From assembly GCA_026419785.1 (NCBI GenBank), contig JAODTK010002777.1:186001-250000 (forward strand): a DNA stretch of 64,000 bases, given 5' to 3'. Under the pieces are notes generated by a model. It saw only the letters and a list, made by a program, of their open reading frames with translations. It did not search any database and had not been told where the DNA came from. This stretch comes from Sclerodactyla briareus. Lineage: Eukaryota > Echinodermata > Holothuroidea > Dendrochirotida > Sclerodactylidae. Each line of letters opens with the position of its first letter. Within the stretch, counting starts at the first letter, position 1. Below are positions 22,919 to 35,289 of the stretch, piece after piece. Both the position numbers and the translations under genes were made by a program.

Positions 22919-24927
22919 TGACTCACGTTACATGAAAAGGACAGGAATAAAAACACATCTTTTTGTTTTCAAATTTCTCCTCAAACTATGCATAACAAAG
23001 AATGGTCAATGATACCAAGTGATTCTAATCATGTGTGTGATTGTTGCATACATTTGAACGATTAAAAAAAAATTTGGTATCTAATTGAAATATTAATTTA
23101 ATTAGAGTTGACTCACGTTACTGTAACTCACGTTACAATTGTCCAACAACACTGAACGAAGTTCCCATAATGAGAAACAGTTGTAAACTCTCTTAAAATG
23201 CACTTAAGCATTCCATTGTGAATACAGGAATGCTTCTCCTGGACAATTTGAAGAATGGATTGTATGTCATGAAATGACCATTGAAAGGTCAGACTGATCT
23301 GATAACTGTCTGAGTGAACTTTTGAAAATTGAAAGGAATGTGTGTTTGGTTCCCCAAGATGTCAGAATATATTGTTGGAAAATTGGGAACTAAAAATACT
23401 AAGCAAATATTGTTGGTATAAATATAAAATTCTACAAAGTACAAAACTGTCCATGGCAATGCCTGAACTTAAATCCTAGTCATCTACAAATCCACATATT
23501 CATAGTGCCCTCTGTTGGTGGCAGTCATTGTCAGTTTTAGATTCTTAACAAGCTTACTCCTTGGATAGTGTATCTCCTCCAGAGAGACAGGCTAACAGTG
23601 TTCTCCACAGCCCACCTTTCAAGACTGTTACCATCTTCATCACATCTTTTAATCCTGCATATTGTTTTTTTTCCTGGATATGCTTCAAGTGATATACACA
23701 AGCAATACCACATATTGGAGCAGCATCTCAGAAGACCAATGATGCTGAGACCTCCATTTATGTCATGTCAATAACTTTCGGCTTTCGAACTTTTAGATGC
23801 TGTTTCTGCAGTGATACTCCTTGTGCCAATCACAGTAGCCTTCTTGTTGTGCACAGCATTCCATGCCACATGCTACACAGCCCCACTGATGTCATCCATA
23901 GCCCACAGGTCCCTTGCCATGTGGCGTGGCGAAGAAGTTCCTCCACTCGGATCCATTCTCTGCTTTTGAAGAAGATCCAATGCTGTTAGGATGAATTTGC
24001 ATGTTCCTGAATTGCAAGGCTGCCCCATCTATACACTGACATTCTTGGGAATCTCATCAAGTATGCAATTAAAATAGAAGATGATGGTGTTCTTCGAGAG
24101 TGTAAGATCGTCAAAGTTGAGGACAATTGGGTGCACCGTTATACCATAGGGCGCTGTGAAGAAGCTGACTTTACAAGTGCCTGCTGCCTATAGGCACAAT
24201 GGATCTTATCTTAGTACATGTATAGTTGTATACAGGTGTAATTCTCTGAGAAATCCACCTCCTCTCTGAGTAGGGCCTTGGGAGTTGTCATCTGATAGTT
24301 CAGCAGGATTTCTCTTCTATTAGCGTAAGATGCGCCTCCATTCGTTTTGTGTACATGCTCCCAAAAATTTTTGGATGAATGGAACAGATGTAGTCTACTA
24401 CTGTAGGTCATCAGTCGTGCCCACTTCAGTCATTTTTGGCCTCAGCCAGCCTGCTGTATTATAGGTGCCTACAGTAGGATAACTCAATGGCTGTGCCACT
24501 ACAAATAAACAAGCCAGAGTGGAGAGATGCAAATTGGTTGATGGGCCAACAGGCATTTCCCAGTGATTTGATCGGCAGATTGCAGTTCTGGCCAATATCA
24601 GCAGAAGAATAGGGTCTTTAAAGATTATATAATCGACTGTTCTACATGATATAACTACATATAGTATCATTTGCTGTGAACTCTCTTATGAAAGTATAAT
24701 TAACAGAGTTGAAAGATGAGTGACTTCACGTTACACTAGTACACTCACTGTGACTCACGTCACAATGTTCAATGCTTCAATACTCCGAGCCTGAACAAGG
24801 AATATCAATACTGTTATCATAAATTAGTTTAGCATGAAGACTAGAAGGAAAATTCTAGTGGGCTATTTCACCCTGTCAACAGTTTTCGCATCAGGGAAAA
24901 ATTGTGAAATTTTGTGACTCACGTTAC
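22919..24927 (+). repeat. Cluster of the 13-mer TGACTCACGTTAC
   Basis: Exact copies at 22919-22931, 23109-23121 and 24915-24927. Near copies at 23124-23136 (TAACTCACGTTAC), 24721-24734 (one extra T) and 24751-24763 (TGACTCACGTCAC). Two occur as close pairs. The left half, TGACTCA, is the AP-1/bZIP consensus. The rest, CACGTTAC, is E-box- or CRE-like. Flanks are not otherwise similar, so this is not a simple satellite. Confidence 0.75.
24011..24193 (+). CDS. Unassigned 60-codon coding-like frame
   Basis: A clean frame without a Met, open from 24011 to TAG 24191-24193, includes LYTDILGNLIKYAIKIEDDG, then VLRECKIVKVEDNWVHRYTI, and ends TSACCL. Composition and codon pattern look coding, and TTGCAAG upstream could be an acceptor. 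No family recognised. It may be the last exon of a nested gene or part of a mobile element. Another splice-bounded fragment (ASPGQFEEWIVCHEMTIER) lies at about 23229-23288. Confidence 0.3.
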   Translation: MARLPHLYTDILGNLIKYAIKIEDDGVLRECKIVKVEDNWVHRYTIGRCEEADFTSACCL

Positions 24928-26689
24928 GTTATGTCGTAGCACTAATTTGCATCACTCAAGAGAAAAATCTGGGAATAGTTAGGCAAATTTTATTTGTCAA
25001 TGCATGATGAAACAAATGTTGTCAATCTAAAGGAATGATATAGGCCAACTGTAAACTCTATTAAGAAAAGAAGGTAATTGGCATATAATCACTGGTGTCA
25101 TGAATATTATGAGTGATTTTTTTTTCTTATCCAACACATCCAGCTCTCAGGTAAGATTTCACCCAAAATATCTCCTTGACCCAGGGATTTCGTTATTTCT
25201 GATATATGAAATTTTCCAAAAAATAAGGTCAGCATTCCTCTCAAAATACACAATGTAAAATTTTGTTAGCTTGTCCATGTTTCATGGAATTGCCAGTTTA
25301 AGTAAATGCAACATTGAGGGAGGAAATACCAGACTTAGACAGGTTTGAGAAGAGGAAAAGAAGCGGGTCGAAGCAGGGTTTTGCCAAATTGACCTTTCCA
25401 GAGGAGGTGGCCTTTTAGTTTTAGTTTTGCCTTTTTTTTTATGGTTCTACAGTGTACTAACCTGAAACATGCTTCAAATTGTTCCTTTGTCAAGAGCAAA
25501 CTGATTCCATGGAGTTAGACTTTCAAAATATTCTTTCGAAAAAAGTTATGGCCTGAATGAAAAAAAAAAAGAAATTTTCAGAATCCTCCAAAAAAGGAGG
25601 TGGGCGGGGATGCTAAACATGAAATTATATTATAATTATAATTATTGATAGGCCTAGCTTGCCTGCCTATATAGACCACACAGAATTTCATTTCTTGGTT
25701 TGACAGGTTTGAATACGCATAGGAGTATTTGTATATTAAACAAAAACCAATCAGGTTTGCAAGAACTTAATGACGTAAATTTAATTACTGTTTTCATATA
25801 CATTCGAGCAGACCCCTAGCATCATTTGAAAAGGTGCAGGGTGGAACCTATTAAGGAAGCGTACATTATGCTTTTCAAAAGGTAAATTAATTTTGGAGAG
25901 AGAGAAGCACTTGGGTTCGGAGTGTCTGAGAGGGGGGTGTCTGAGAGGAGGGACGCCCTTCTGGAGCAGCGAAGCTAAGGCTCCGTCAAGGATCGTTTTT
26001 TGACAATGAGAGTTGTAACTATATACTGTAGTAGACTCTCTTTGATATGTTGTATAGTAGGCCCTACTATGTGTTGAACTCGACAGACCGGACAAGTAGT
26101 TGTGACTAAACTAACATGTGATGTCATGTTAAGCATAGCCTACATGGGACCATGTTGTTTTGTTAGATTCCGGAGTTAGAAGCATTCAGCAATATAGAAA
26201 AAAAAAAGTTTTAGTTGTCTTGATTTTAGCATTCAATTCATGTCTGATTGAGTCCACAGAGTATATAAAAAAACTTCTGTACTCTAGAATATCCCCACCC
26301 TCTATCCTAAGATTAGAAGACATTTCTTGCAGTTTTCAGCTCTCCACAAGTTTCCAATGATTTTCACGTATTGTAGTACATTTGAGGTTTTTCCTAGTTT
26401 TTACCACTTACGGGTGGGGAAAACCACCCGGTAACAACCGGCCAACCCTGGGTCATGAATCATGATACATGTACAGAAGAAAAAAATTCAAAGCATAAAC
26501 ATAGTTCTCCAGAGAAACAGCAGCCAAGGTTTTATTCATGAGTCTCTGGGGCAGGTCATTCCAATCTCGGAAGTATTTGATTTTGGGAGCAAGGAAATGG
26601 CATAAGCAGCAGAGTTAGTGGTGTAAGAGTGCAGTTTGTTGATTCATGCCTCTTCTAATTACCCATCTCTTTGTATGATTGTTGTCTAG

Positions 26690-26907
26690 CCAGTTCAGAA
26701 TTGCAGTTCGATGAGATGATAATGATATGTGTCAAAGGTTATGAGGGAACGACAGCATTCGACGTTGAACGTACAGTGTGCAAGACAGTCTTTGAAACTC
26801 CCCTGCTGAAAACTTACCAATCCGCCAACACAGACAGATTTCCTTACAGGCCCCCATACTTATCAACAATATATTCGGATTATGGAGAATTTGTTGTGTT
26901 TTGTTAA
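26690..26907 (+). CDS. Weak candidate exon, unknown
   Basis: After TTGTCTAG a 70-odd codon frame (QFDEMIMICVKGYEGTTAFD near the start, then ETPLLKTYQSANTDRFPYRP) ends in TAA. Composition is coding-like and CTTACAGG could be a second acceptor. Nothing recognised. Confidence 0.25.
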
Positions 26908-27059
26908 TCTGATGACAGTGACAATAAGCTGTTAAATGATATTGCTATTGGGGGATCTGTCTTTCCCAGAACTGTTTCAGTGGTAACATGCTCCCACTTT
27001 AATACAACCACGCACTGGCTTAGGCCTATTCTGTGGAATCTTCTGATTACTACAAGCAG

Positions 27060-27480
27060 GTTAGTCAATCAGCTCTTCTGGTTTTCTTGAGACTCGTCCA
27101 CCGCACCCGACTGACGCCGAGTGATACCATTGCTTGTGAGACCTATTTTCACTACAGTGTATAGTTCATGGAGGACATTACTGTAAGTACACATTGTGCA
27201 TCATGTTTTCCCTACCTTAAATATCGACCACCTACGAGTTATACCCCACGTTATATTGAGGATTTCTCATTGGCAATAGATCACATTAAAGTTGCGAATA
27301 TTAATGCTATTTGCTGGGTGATTTCAACATTGATTCAACTTGTCTGGCAGGGATCAAAGTTCCACAAAACTTCACTGACATGTTATATTCATCTTAGAAC
27401 TTTTTCTCTGCACATTGCAAAACCCACACTAGGTTAGTGAACATTCTGCAACACTTTTTGTAATATTTTCAGTAGCAATT
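27060..27480 (+). mobile_element. LINE endonuclease-domain fragment
   Basis: Encodes YRPPTSYTPRYIEDFSLAI and DHIKVANINA, then in a shifted frame LLGDFNIDSTC. YRPP...F...F...L and GDFN(I) are the core motifs of the apurinic-like endonuclease of non-LTR retrotransposons. Frameshifts and stops show decay. It could be the 5' part of the LINE whose reverse transcriptase lies at 28.9-31.2 kb, split by younger repeats. Confidence 0.75.
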
Positions 27481-27599
27481 TGAATGAACATGTTCCTTCG
27501 GAATCCTATTCTCTGATATTAGTGACTAATTGCCAGTTTATTGAGTTATTAAGTCCAATAAGTTTGCACGTTTCTTCATTTGAAGAAAGCACATTAAGT

Positions 27600-28690
27600 T
27601 TCATGTCCATTTGACCTCTGGTGACTTCCTAATGTGACGTCATATTAATGTAAAAGTTATGGGGGTCAACCTCAGTGCAGCTAGTCCAGGAAAATAACGG
27701 GGTAAATTTAAAGGCCGCTACGACCCGGACAGCATCGGCGGCGAGCGAACTTCCTTTCCAAGGATATGGAGATTCGAGGAAAGGCCGGCCGAGAATTTGT
27801 ACAAACGCAAGGGAATAAATAGAAATCATCGATGTAATTTACTGACTGCCGTATAATTTCCCCTTGCCCACCCCTACAATTCGTAGTTCGAATGGAAGAT
27901 GAATGATTACTAAGATATGGTGAATGAAAGGTCTGACTGGCCAGAAGATTGAATTCAAATCAGCCATGAATTATAAAAAATACTCGCTCATTTAGCAGTG
28001 ACCAGGGGTCAAAACAAAAATACAAACAATTACCAACACTGCAACACACGACTGCATTCGGAGACGTCCCCTCAGCACACCGTACCACACCAGCATCCAA
28101 AATCGTTCTCTCGCATCTAGCAAACTCATTCAAAAAGCCAAACCACAACACACGACAGCATACGCATAATTCTTATTCCAGTCCATTGTTACAATGCGTA
28201 CGCAACCGCACACCACAACAATCAACGCGCGCACACAAAATAAATAATATACAATAAATGATACGCACGTGTGTCGGTGCGCATCGTTACATTATTGTTC
28301 AGGACCAACTGTAGTCCACATTCTCCAAGTTTCGTTCCCACAAAGTTAGGAAAATCATGAATAAGATGCAAATTTTGACCTCAGGTGACTTCTGTTGTTA
28401 ATTCACCATCATGTTTTTCAGGACCAACCAACCTCTGTCCATATTTAACAAGTTTCATGTGAATCGGGACTACGACGCAAAAAAAAAACCACAATTTGAC
28501 CTCCAGTGACCTTGAAATCACCATTTAGTGTAAAACGGATCATAATAAATCTCGTATTTTTGCAGTGAACCCCAAAAATAGAGGGCAGCAGACATGCAGT
28601 GATGCCCATTTTCAAACTCATCTAAGATTTCACTAGGAGGCAGTTGTACAAGTTTTCAGATCGGATAAAGCATTAAAGGGTTAATGTGCG
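27600..28690 (+). repeat. Dispersed repeat R1, copy 1 (with partial copy)
   Basis: Bases 28290-28690 match 53885-54290 in order: 'cacattctccaagt', 'caatttgacctc', 'gagggcagcagac(atg)', 'gcagtgatgccc', 'aactcatc' and a final 'gcattaaag'-like end. A short related piece is at 27600-27665. Between them lies an AC-rich stretch (28010-28260). No coding capacity. Confidence 0.75.
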
Positions 28691-28899
28691 CTAATGCCTC
28701 TTAAAGTTTCCGGAGGGAGAAGCGGTACACGCCCAAAACCATAATATCTCCGAACACTTAAAAGTGTTGCAGGGATATAGTTACCCACAAACATCTTGGG
28801 GAAAAAAAAAGTATGCATCAGCAAAGAGGAAAATAAGGCTTATTCGCACATCATGCATGTGGATGTGCACTTACGCCATTTCAGTTATTTTCCTCCTTG

Positions 28900-31340
28900 A
28901 GCCAATGTTCAACCTCCTGAATAGCATAAGCAAGGAAACGACGTGCCCTTGGGCAATTTGGGCTCTTGTTAAAACAGGAATTACTGATGACATCTCAAAC
29001 TACAGACCTATCTCTGTTCTAACTGCTCTATCAAAAGTTATTGAGAAATTTATTACACAAGGACATTTCATTATTTGATCACCACGCAACAGTATATGGC
29101 TGGGTGAGCATGTGGCTATCTGTATAACTATCTATTATTAGTCAGTCAACAATTGATTCAATTTGCTACTCCTCCTGCAGTGTGGGGCCCCAATCATTAG
29201 GAAACCATGTCACAATGACACTGGGTGAGCGCATCTGGGGGCATCAGGAAGTTGAGGTCAAAGGTCATCTAGGGGTTCAATGGTCCGCCATTTTGCGGAA
29301 AACTGCAAATGCTTCTCTACAGTTCAAATCGGATGTTTATGGAACTGGTCAGTATCAACGGTGGACCAATTGGTACATACAGGGTGTCAGGAATTTGAGG
29401 TCAAAGGTCATCAGAGGTCATGTTGGCCACAAAAGGTCCTTGTTTGTGGTCAAAACAGTCAAAATGCTTCATCTCCCACAGATTGAATGGATGCATGAAG
29501 TCGGTCATTATTCTCATTGACTAATTGGTACATACAGGGTGATATAAAATACTGGGTGTTCAGGAATTTGAGGGCAAAGGTCATCTAGGGGTAATTTGGT
29601 CCAATCAAAAAGGCCCTTTCTGCAAACGAATCCGTCCATTATTCACCAGGTGTTGTGAGACACTTTTTCTTCTTACATAAATAAACAAGTGTGGGGACCA
29701 AAGAACAATATTAGAATTTTTCAACTATTATGATTCAAGGGATTAAAAAAATTCAATACAAAATCAGTTCTGATGCACATTGGAATGACCAATCAAAAAC
29801 ACACCTGTACTTGTAATAGCCATACTATCAGACTGAATATATATGGCAGGGTGAGCTACTGTGCCATCGGCACTCTTGTTGAATGAAAAAAAACTTGTTT
29901 CATCTGATTGTCAGTATGGTTTCTGTCAGATTCGTTCAACTAGTTTGGCTGGTCTCGACGTAACTGACTTCATACGACTGGTTTTAATAACAAATAGTGA
30001 GTCAACACAGGGAGTATATATTCGTTTGATCTGTCAAAAGCTTTTGACACTGTCAATCACGATATTATCTTATTGAATGAATTGAACCATTATGGTGTGA
30101 CAGGGCTTGCTCTAGATTATTCAAGAGCTACCTTTCGGATCATAAGCCAGTGTGTCGACATTGAATAACAATGTCTTAACCTGTCATTGAATTTGGTGTC
30201 CCCAAGATTATTCTGGGACCCCTTTCTGTTTCTCATTTACATAAAATGATACAAAAATGTTCCACTATAGATATGAAAAATTTTTCTTCTTGCGGATGAC
30301 ACTACTGTAGCATTTTTTACAGCTAAGTGAAATTCCCACTAGTAATGATATTTTCAATAGGGAACTCAGTATGATTTCTGAGTGGTTTGCCGCTTATAAA
30401 GTTGTCGTTGGATGTTAAAAAGACTAACTTCGTTAGTTTTCAAACTCGTCACTCACCAGGGCCCACTTTAAATCTCATTTGATATATTAGAGAAACTGAC
30501 CGTGTCAAATTCCTTGGGGTGACACTGGATCCATGCTTGAGCTGGAGAGAACACATGATCACATTTGTAGTAAGATACTGTATCCTAAATATTGGCATCC
30601 TCCATGAAATTTGTTTCCATGTTTCTCGTCACGTATTGTTGTCATTAAATACCTTGGTCTATGACACCCCATCTCTCGTATTGTAACCTTCTCTGGGGAA
30701 CGCTAATAATGTCCATTTGAATAGACTGCTAATCCTGCCTGAGGAGGCAGTACGCATCATTTCCAACTCACATTATCTCGCTCATACGCCCTATATTTAT
30801 AGAAGATTACGTATGCGTACCATTTTTGAAATATGTACACCAGATGAAATTAGGAATACTTATACTTAAGTTCTTTCCCAATCCATATACTATTAAAAAA
30901 AAAATTCAACTTGTATAACCATATCATGAAAATCTACTGGAATCATTAGGGATAACCATGAAATGGTGAAATCTTCTTTATTTCATCAAGATTCACCCTC
31001 GATTGTCATTCACAGAGGTCAGTGAAAGTGCACTGGTGCCCAAAACTTTTTGGAATAATCTCGACCATCTGTAAAAAGTGCTCAGACGCTTCCAAATCAT
31101 TCATCAACTTACTGAGGCTTTCTATTGTCAAATTATTCAATATTGTTGGGTACAAGCGTTCGCTATAGATAGGTATTCATGTCTCTATTATTTTGAATGG
31201 TTGGAGATGGAGGGCTGGGGGGAGTGTTTATTTTTTTTATTTGTTTTATTGGTGAACCTGCTTTGAGCAAGTTTAATTTTGCTCCTCAGGTTTTCTGTGC
31301 TTGCCCATCTATATTTATACAATATATATATATTGTTTGT
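28900..31340 (+). mobile_element. Decayed LINE ORF2 (CR1/L2/Jockey-like reverse transcriptase)
   Basis: Successive reverse-transcriptase motifs in shifting frames: ISNYRPISVLTALSKVIEKF (about 28990-29052); SSDCQYGFCQIRSTSLAGLD (29893-29960); a D-L-S-K-A-F-D-T-V-N-H-D-I-L motif A (about 30030-30070); GVP...LGPLLF-like sequence (30190-30230); an ADDTTVAF active site (about 30294-30318); and KFLGVTLDPCLSWREH (about 30507-30555). The C-terminal AVRIISNSHYLAHT is typical of L2/CR1-type elements (about 30748-30788), and a WNNL segment lies near 31050. Many stops and indels make it a dead copy. A ~750 bp unrelated repeat interrupts it at 29093-29856. The 3' end is near 31150-31340. Confidence 0.88.
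29093..29856 (+). repeat. Dispersed repeat inserted in the LINE
   Basis: Splits the LINE between its YRPIS and QYGF motifs. The interval begins and ends with nearly the same 17 bases (TATATGGCTGGGTGAGC at 29093-29109; one mismatch at 29840-29856). The body resembles 33105-33560 ('ctgggtgagc', 'ttgattcaat', 'gaggtcaaaggtcatc'). AGGTCA half-sites occur in DR1 spacing at 29255-29267 and in DR1+DR4 spacing at 29398-29420. The flanks could be a target-site duplication or the first bases of two tandem units, since 33105 also begins this way. Confidence 0.65.
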
Positions 31341-31745
31341 TATTGTTTGTTATACTTCAAATTCATGTTTTATTAGGATACCAGACAGCAAAATGATATA
31401 AATTCAAAAGAAAAAGAGTCAATATCAAGAGCACTGTCGAGTATCTAGACTTGTTTAATCTATATAATATACTGTCTTGTATCGATACTATGGTAGTCTG
31501 GTAAGGCTTCACTGTTTAAAATTATTCAGCAATTGAAATTAGCAAAATTGAAGATATTATGTCCCGTAGGGAATAAATTTTTGCCCTGTAAAAATGGAAA
31601 AAACATCACTATATCTGTTGTGGAAAGTTAATTCCTGGTAGGCCTGAGATCTTTTTGGGTTGCCTTTATTTAGCCATAGAGAACCGGAGACTTGCCCAAG
31701 TACGTACAGGTAATGTTGTATTTGACAGACATATATGAAGCCTCT

Positions 31746-31926
31746 AATTAACTGTTCGTTCAGGTTTGCTGCAACACTTGACAATTGTCTTCAAAGACAT
31801 CACCCATGTCCTATTTTCTCATCTGTCATCAGAGCCAGCGGTTTATCAAGTTTGATCAACCAAGTTTATCTTCAAACAAGGCAGTCTCAGTTTAACATCA
31901 AGATACATAACTTTGATTCTCTAAAG
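31746..31926 (+). other. Possible exon, frame uncertain
   Basis: TTCGTTCAG acceptor and AAAG|GTAGCC donor bound a segment open in one frame (starts FAATLDNCLQRHHPCP). A second frame gives the more protein-like HLTIVFKDITHVLFSHLSSE before a stop. Could belong to the C12orf56-like gene but no family match is seen. Confidence 0.2.
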
Positions 31927-31929
31927 GTA

Positions 31930-33100
31930 GCCTCCCCCGTTTACGACAGTTTTTACATGCGAAGATGAACAAACAAGCCTAGCCCGCAAAACTTCTCATA
32001 TTACATGTGGCCTTCTTCTAGATTGTTATAATTGCCGGATTGTTTCCAACATGAACGCGAATATCGTGTTAGTGTAGTTTGACTCCGGCCGCGCGGCAGA
32101 AGGAAAAAAAAAAGGGGGAGGAGTTTGAATGCAAATTCGCGAGAGGTGAAAACAACAGCCATGCTTGATGAATGAGACTTGGCTCCTGAAGTTACCGCTA
32201 GTATATCTTTTTTCAGTAAAACTCCATTTAGCGAGCTGCTCAAGCGTAATGGGGAATGAATACCTATTGATTTGTTTTATAGCAGGCCTGAACTTGATTG
32301 ACAATGAGTGGAAGTAATGAGCATTGGTATAGATGATTATTTTAGTTTAGTGAAAAAAGGTCAGGAAGGACAAAATTCTCATGAGAGACCCCGAAGCAGC
32401 CACAACATCCCAAAAGAAAACAATAACCCAGAGGCCTAAAAAATTTGCTCACCATTTTTGAAAAACGAATCAAGACTGTCTCTTGAAGAATTCAACTCTA
32501 GACAGGACCACATCTTCAGGAAGGCTATTCACTCATAACCTCTACAGGAGAATATTCTCGGATGTCCAATCTTACAGCATTTCCACAACGTCTGATATCG
32601 GTATAAGTTAAATTTAGAGAATTGCCCAAGATCGACAGAAACCACATTCAGTTGGCTGCATCGGATGTCACTATTAGCAGCTTGAATTGCAACAATGAAA
32701 ACAAACTTTTCCCTGTTTTAAAGCTACAACACAAAACAATGCCGTTTCCGTATTGCGTTGGAACTGTCATAGTACACCTTCATGTATCCTGTGCAACACC
32801 GCACACCGTTCGGCGTACCCGAAGCACTACATCGCTATCTACCTGTATACTATCAAATTAAGTTTTATGTTTCAACAATGGTATTATAGATTATAGATGT
32901 GATAATCATGCACCGATATTCATGTCATCTTTGTCTAATCCAGATGTGTCAGAGTAGATTGTGACCTTCTTTTTAGTTGCTTCTTCATGTTAGGATAATG
33001 GCAGACTTGTTCATCATCATCAGCAGCTTCGAGCGTACTGGAATTAAATTGATTGGAACTGTGTAAATTTCACTGTAATTTTCCCGTCTTTTTAGCACAC
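31930..33100. other. No confident feature
   Basis: Contains a frame at 32622-32861 of unknown meaning and otherwise ordinary AT-rich intronic sequence. Confidence 0.35.
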
Positions 33101-33104
33101 CGCA

Positions 33105-33560
33105 CTGACCCAGCCATGTGGCCTGGGTGAGCTTAGGCGATCATGCATTCTATTTTACAACTATCTATCTTCTATCTGTCGTTGTCTTTCCGTCTGTCTT
33201 CTTGTTTCATTCATCCATTACTTCCTCCCATCATCATGATTGATTCAATATGCTCCTGCATCCGTGACGGATCATGATGAAACTTGCAGGTTACCTTGGT
33301 GACCAAGTGGAGGGTCATCTGGGTTGTTCGAAAAATTGAGATCAAAGGTACTAGTGGTCATTTCGGCAATTCTGTGAAAACAACCAAAGTCTACTAAACT
33401 GCAGTTCAAGTCGGATGGCATGAATGCTACGTGCGGTTTTCAGTGTTCAAGGTACCAAAGGGCATCTACGGTACTTTTGGCCATTTTGTGCAAAGTTGAT
33501 CGACTTCATTCAGTGGTCCATAATTGACACTTGACTGTTTTGGTTAGACGGTGGAGCTCT
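33105..33560 (+). repeat. Dispersed repeat, relative of the 29.1 kb insertion
   Basis: Shares with 29093-29856 the order 'ggcctgggtgagc', 'tatctat', 'ttgattcaat(a/t)tgct', a Gly-like linker and 'gatcaaaggt'. No coding capacity. Confidence 0.6.
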
Positions 33561-33654
33561 GTGCCATTTCGCCTCTTGTGCAATTTCCCAGGTGTATCCT
33601 GTTGGCTCAAATGAGTGTAGACAGTTGCATGTTAATGCTACTGATTTTTATTTT

Positions 33655-34040
33655 TCAGCGCCTTATTTGTAGCAACCACATCTCAACAAACACTTCACAA
33701 TCATTACCCCTGCAATGGTAACTTTTTCACACCCACACTGTATATTTGCACAAACCTTGTGTTCCAAACACTGGCACCTGAACATTATGCCCATCACCGT
33801 TTTCCCCTGGGACTTCCATAGGGTGCCAAATGGCCACATACAAGCACAACAGGACGCATATAAGAATCCACCTCGGCAGTGTCCCCCCCCTTTCACAGAC
33901 CTGGGTTGCGTGACGCAAACACTCGAGATAAATCACCTTGCTCAAGGGTACAACGTGGACGCATACCAAAGACCACTGGTTACGGCTTGTGCCTCAACCA
34001 ATCAAGCCCCACGCTCTGCCATGTTCCTGTCTATGTAAAA
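33655..34040 (-). mobile_element. tRNA-derived SINE, family A, minus strand
   Basis: On the minus strand it reads 'gtacccttgagcaaggtg' and 'ctatggaagtccc'. The 3' part 'ggggtaatgattgtgaag' aligns with 'ggggtaatgtttgtgaag' of the SINE at 6193. An A-box-like 'ggcttgattggttgaggc' is near 33990; the B box is decayed. Confidence 0.75.
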
Positions 34041-34756
34041 ATGGTTTCTTCATACCGATTGCTCATAATGAGGGTGTAGATCATTTGCTTGTTGCTGTCT
34101 GGGTGTGATTACCCTTCGCTCACTTGGAAGTCATCCACAGAGACATTGTCTTAACTTATTATATATCCCAGTGCAGGTTCGTCAGCTGAGTTGAGGGCAT
34201 CTCCCAGGTCTTCCACCCTGTAATGGTGCCTTGTATATACTATAGGTTGGTCCTTCGTTCAGCCAGTATACCTCAAGAATGTACAGCAAAATGGATTTTT
34301 TGTCAAAATGAGTGGCGTATCAAAAGCTCAGACCCCGAATTTGGGACATTCTAGCATGTTTGTCTTTCTATTTGAGTTGTTTCATTAGAGGAGAAATTGA
34401 TGCCACCAGAATGATGCGGCATGCAGATAATAAAACTTTCTTGCCCCTTGGATACAGGAAGATAAAGAGTGGTATTCCGCAAAAAATGAATGGGTTCTTC
34501 TTTCATATCATGTGAAACAATTGGATTTTGTACCCGAAACATAGTTCATAAACGGAATGACGGATTAAGCCACCTCTGTCTTGAAGAACATGCCAATTCT
34601 GGTCGCTAGTCGGCCCACATACTCAGATGTCAGTGGTAAAAGATAAGTGATAGCTTCCAATTGCCATGACAGGGGGTTCTGGACACCTTTTTACCTGAAC
34701 AAAGTTCAGGAGAACTCTGTAGCACTTTGGCATGTGTTTGTGTATGCATATATTGA

Positions 34757-35070
34757 GGAGGCGGATTAGCTCAGTCCGGTAGAGCTCCGGACGTACGACC
34801 AATAGATTGTGAGTTCGGATCTCAGTGTAAGTCCCGAGGCTCTTTTCCGCATGCTGTTAAAGGCAGGTCTCCTCGAATGTCTCACGCTACCCCACGTGTA
34901 AAAGTGGGTACCCTGCGAGGTACCGGAAGTAGGCGCCCCGCTGCGTTGGCTGCCAGGGGTGTAGTAGGTCTTGATCGAACGTGCACGCTGGGTGGTGCAG
35001 GCAAGGTCTTCATCAGGTTACCAATACCCAGGGGATTAATTCGCTAGTCGTGTGAAGATATCGAGGCGCT
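34757..35070 (+). mobile_element. tRNA-derived SINE, family B
   Basis: The head 'gcggattagctcagtccggt' with A box at 34767-34779 resembles a tRNA D-arm. A weaker B box 'gagttcggatctc' is at 34811-34823. The body includes 'gtctcctcgaatgtctcac' (34867 onward), shared with the copy at 39466, and 'aaaagtgggtaccctgcgagg'. It is not a functional tRNA gene: no closed cloverleaf is evident. Confidence 0.75.
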
Positions 35071-35204
35071 GCCTTGATACAAGACTTAACCCGATCTTAT
35101 CTGAATACATGTAGGCCTATGTTTGTGTGGGGTATCTGTGTATTGCCTCTCACAGATTTCTGTGGAACAGTAAGACAATTTTTGTATGAAATTTTGAATT
35201 TCAT

Positions 35205-35262
35205 ATATAAGAATCATAATAATAATAGTAACTATCATGTTATCTATAGCGCTTTATTCATA
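35205..35262 (-). mobile_element. SINE family A tail, minus strand
   Basis: 'ataataatagtaac' and 'tctatagcgcttta' are the reverse complement of the family A tail (AGCGCTATA followed by ATT repeats). Confidence 0.5.
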
Positions 35263-35289
35263 TCGGGGGCTGATGACCACGATTAGCTT

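Larger units (their letters stand above)
22563..27050. other. First-intron region of the C12orf56-like gene
   Basis: GTAAGA donor at 22563. Apart from the 13-mer cluster and the small frames listed separately, I find no recognisable element. It includes a G/C-poor stretch at 25000-25800. The protein's middle exons must lie between here and 39 kb and were not identified with confidence. Confidence 0.4.

Noticed and set aside
23503..23523. CTCF-like site
   Set aside because: 'tgccctctgttggtggcag' resembles the CTCF core but has an internal expansion that would break the motif.
34757..34830. Functional tRNA gene
   Set aside because: A and B boxes are present but the acceptor and anticodon stems do not pair convincingly, and the sequence continues into a SINE body shared with 39.5 kb.
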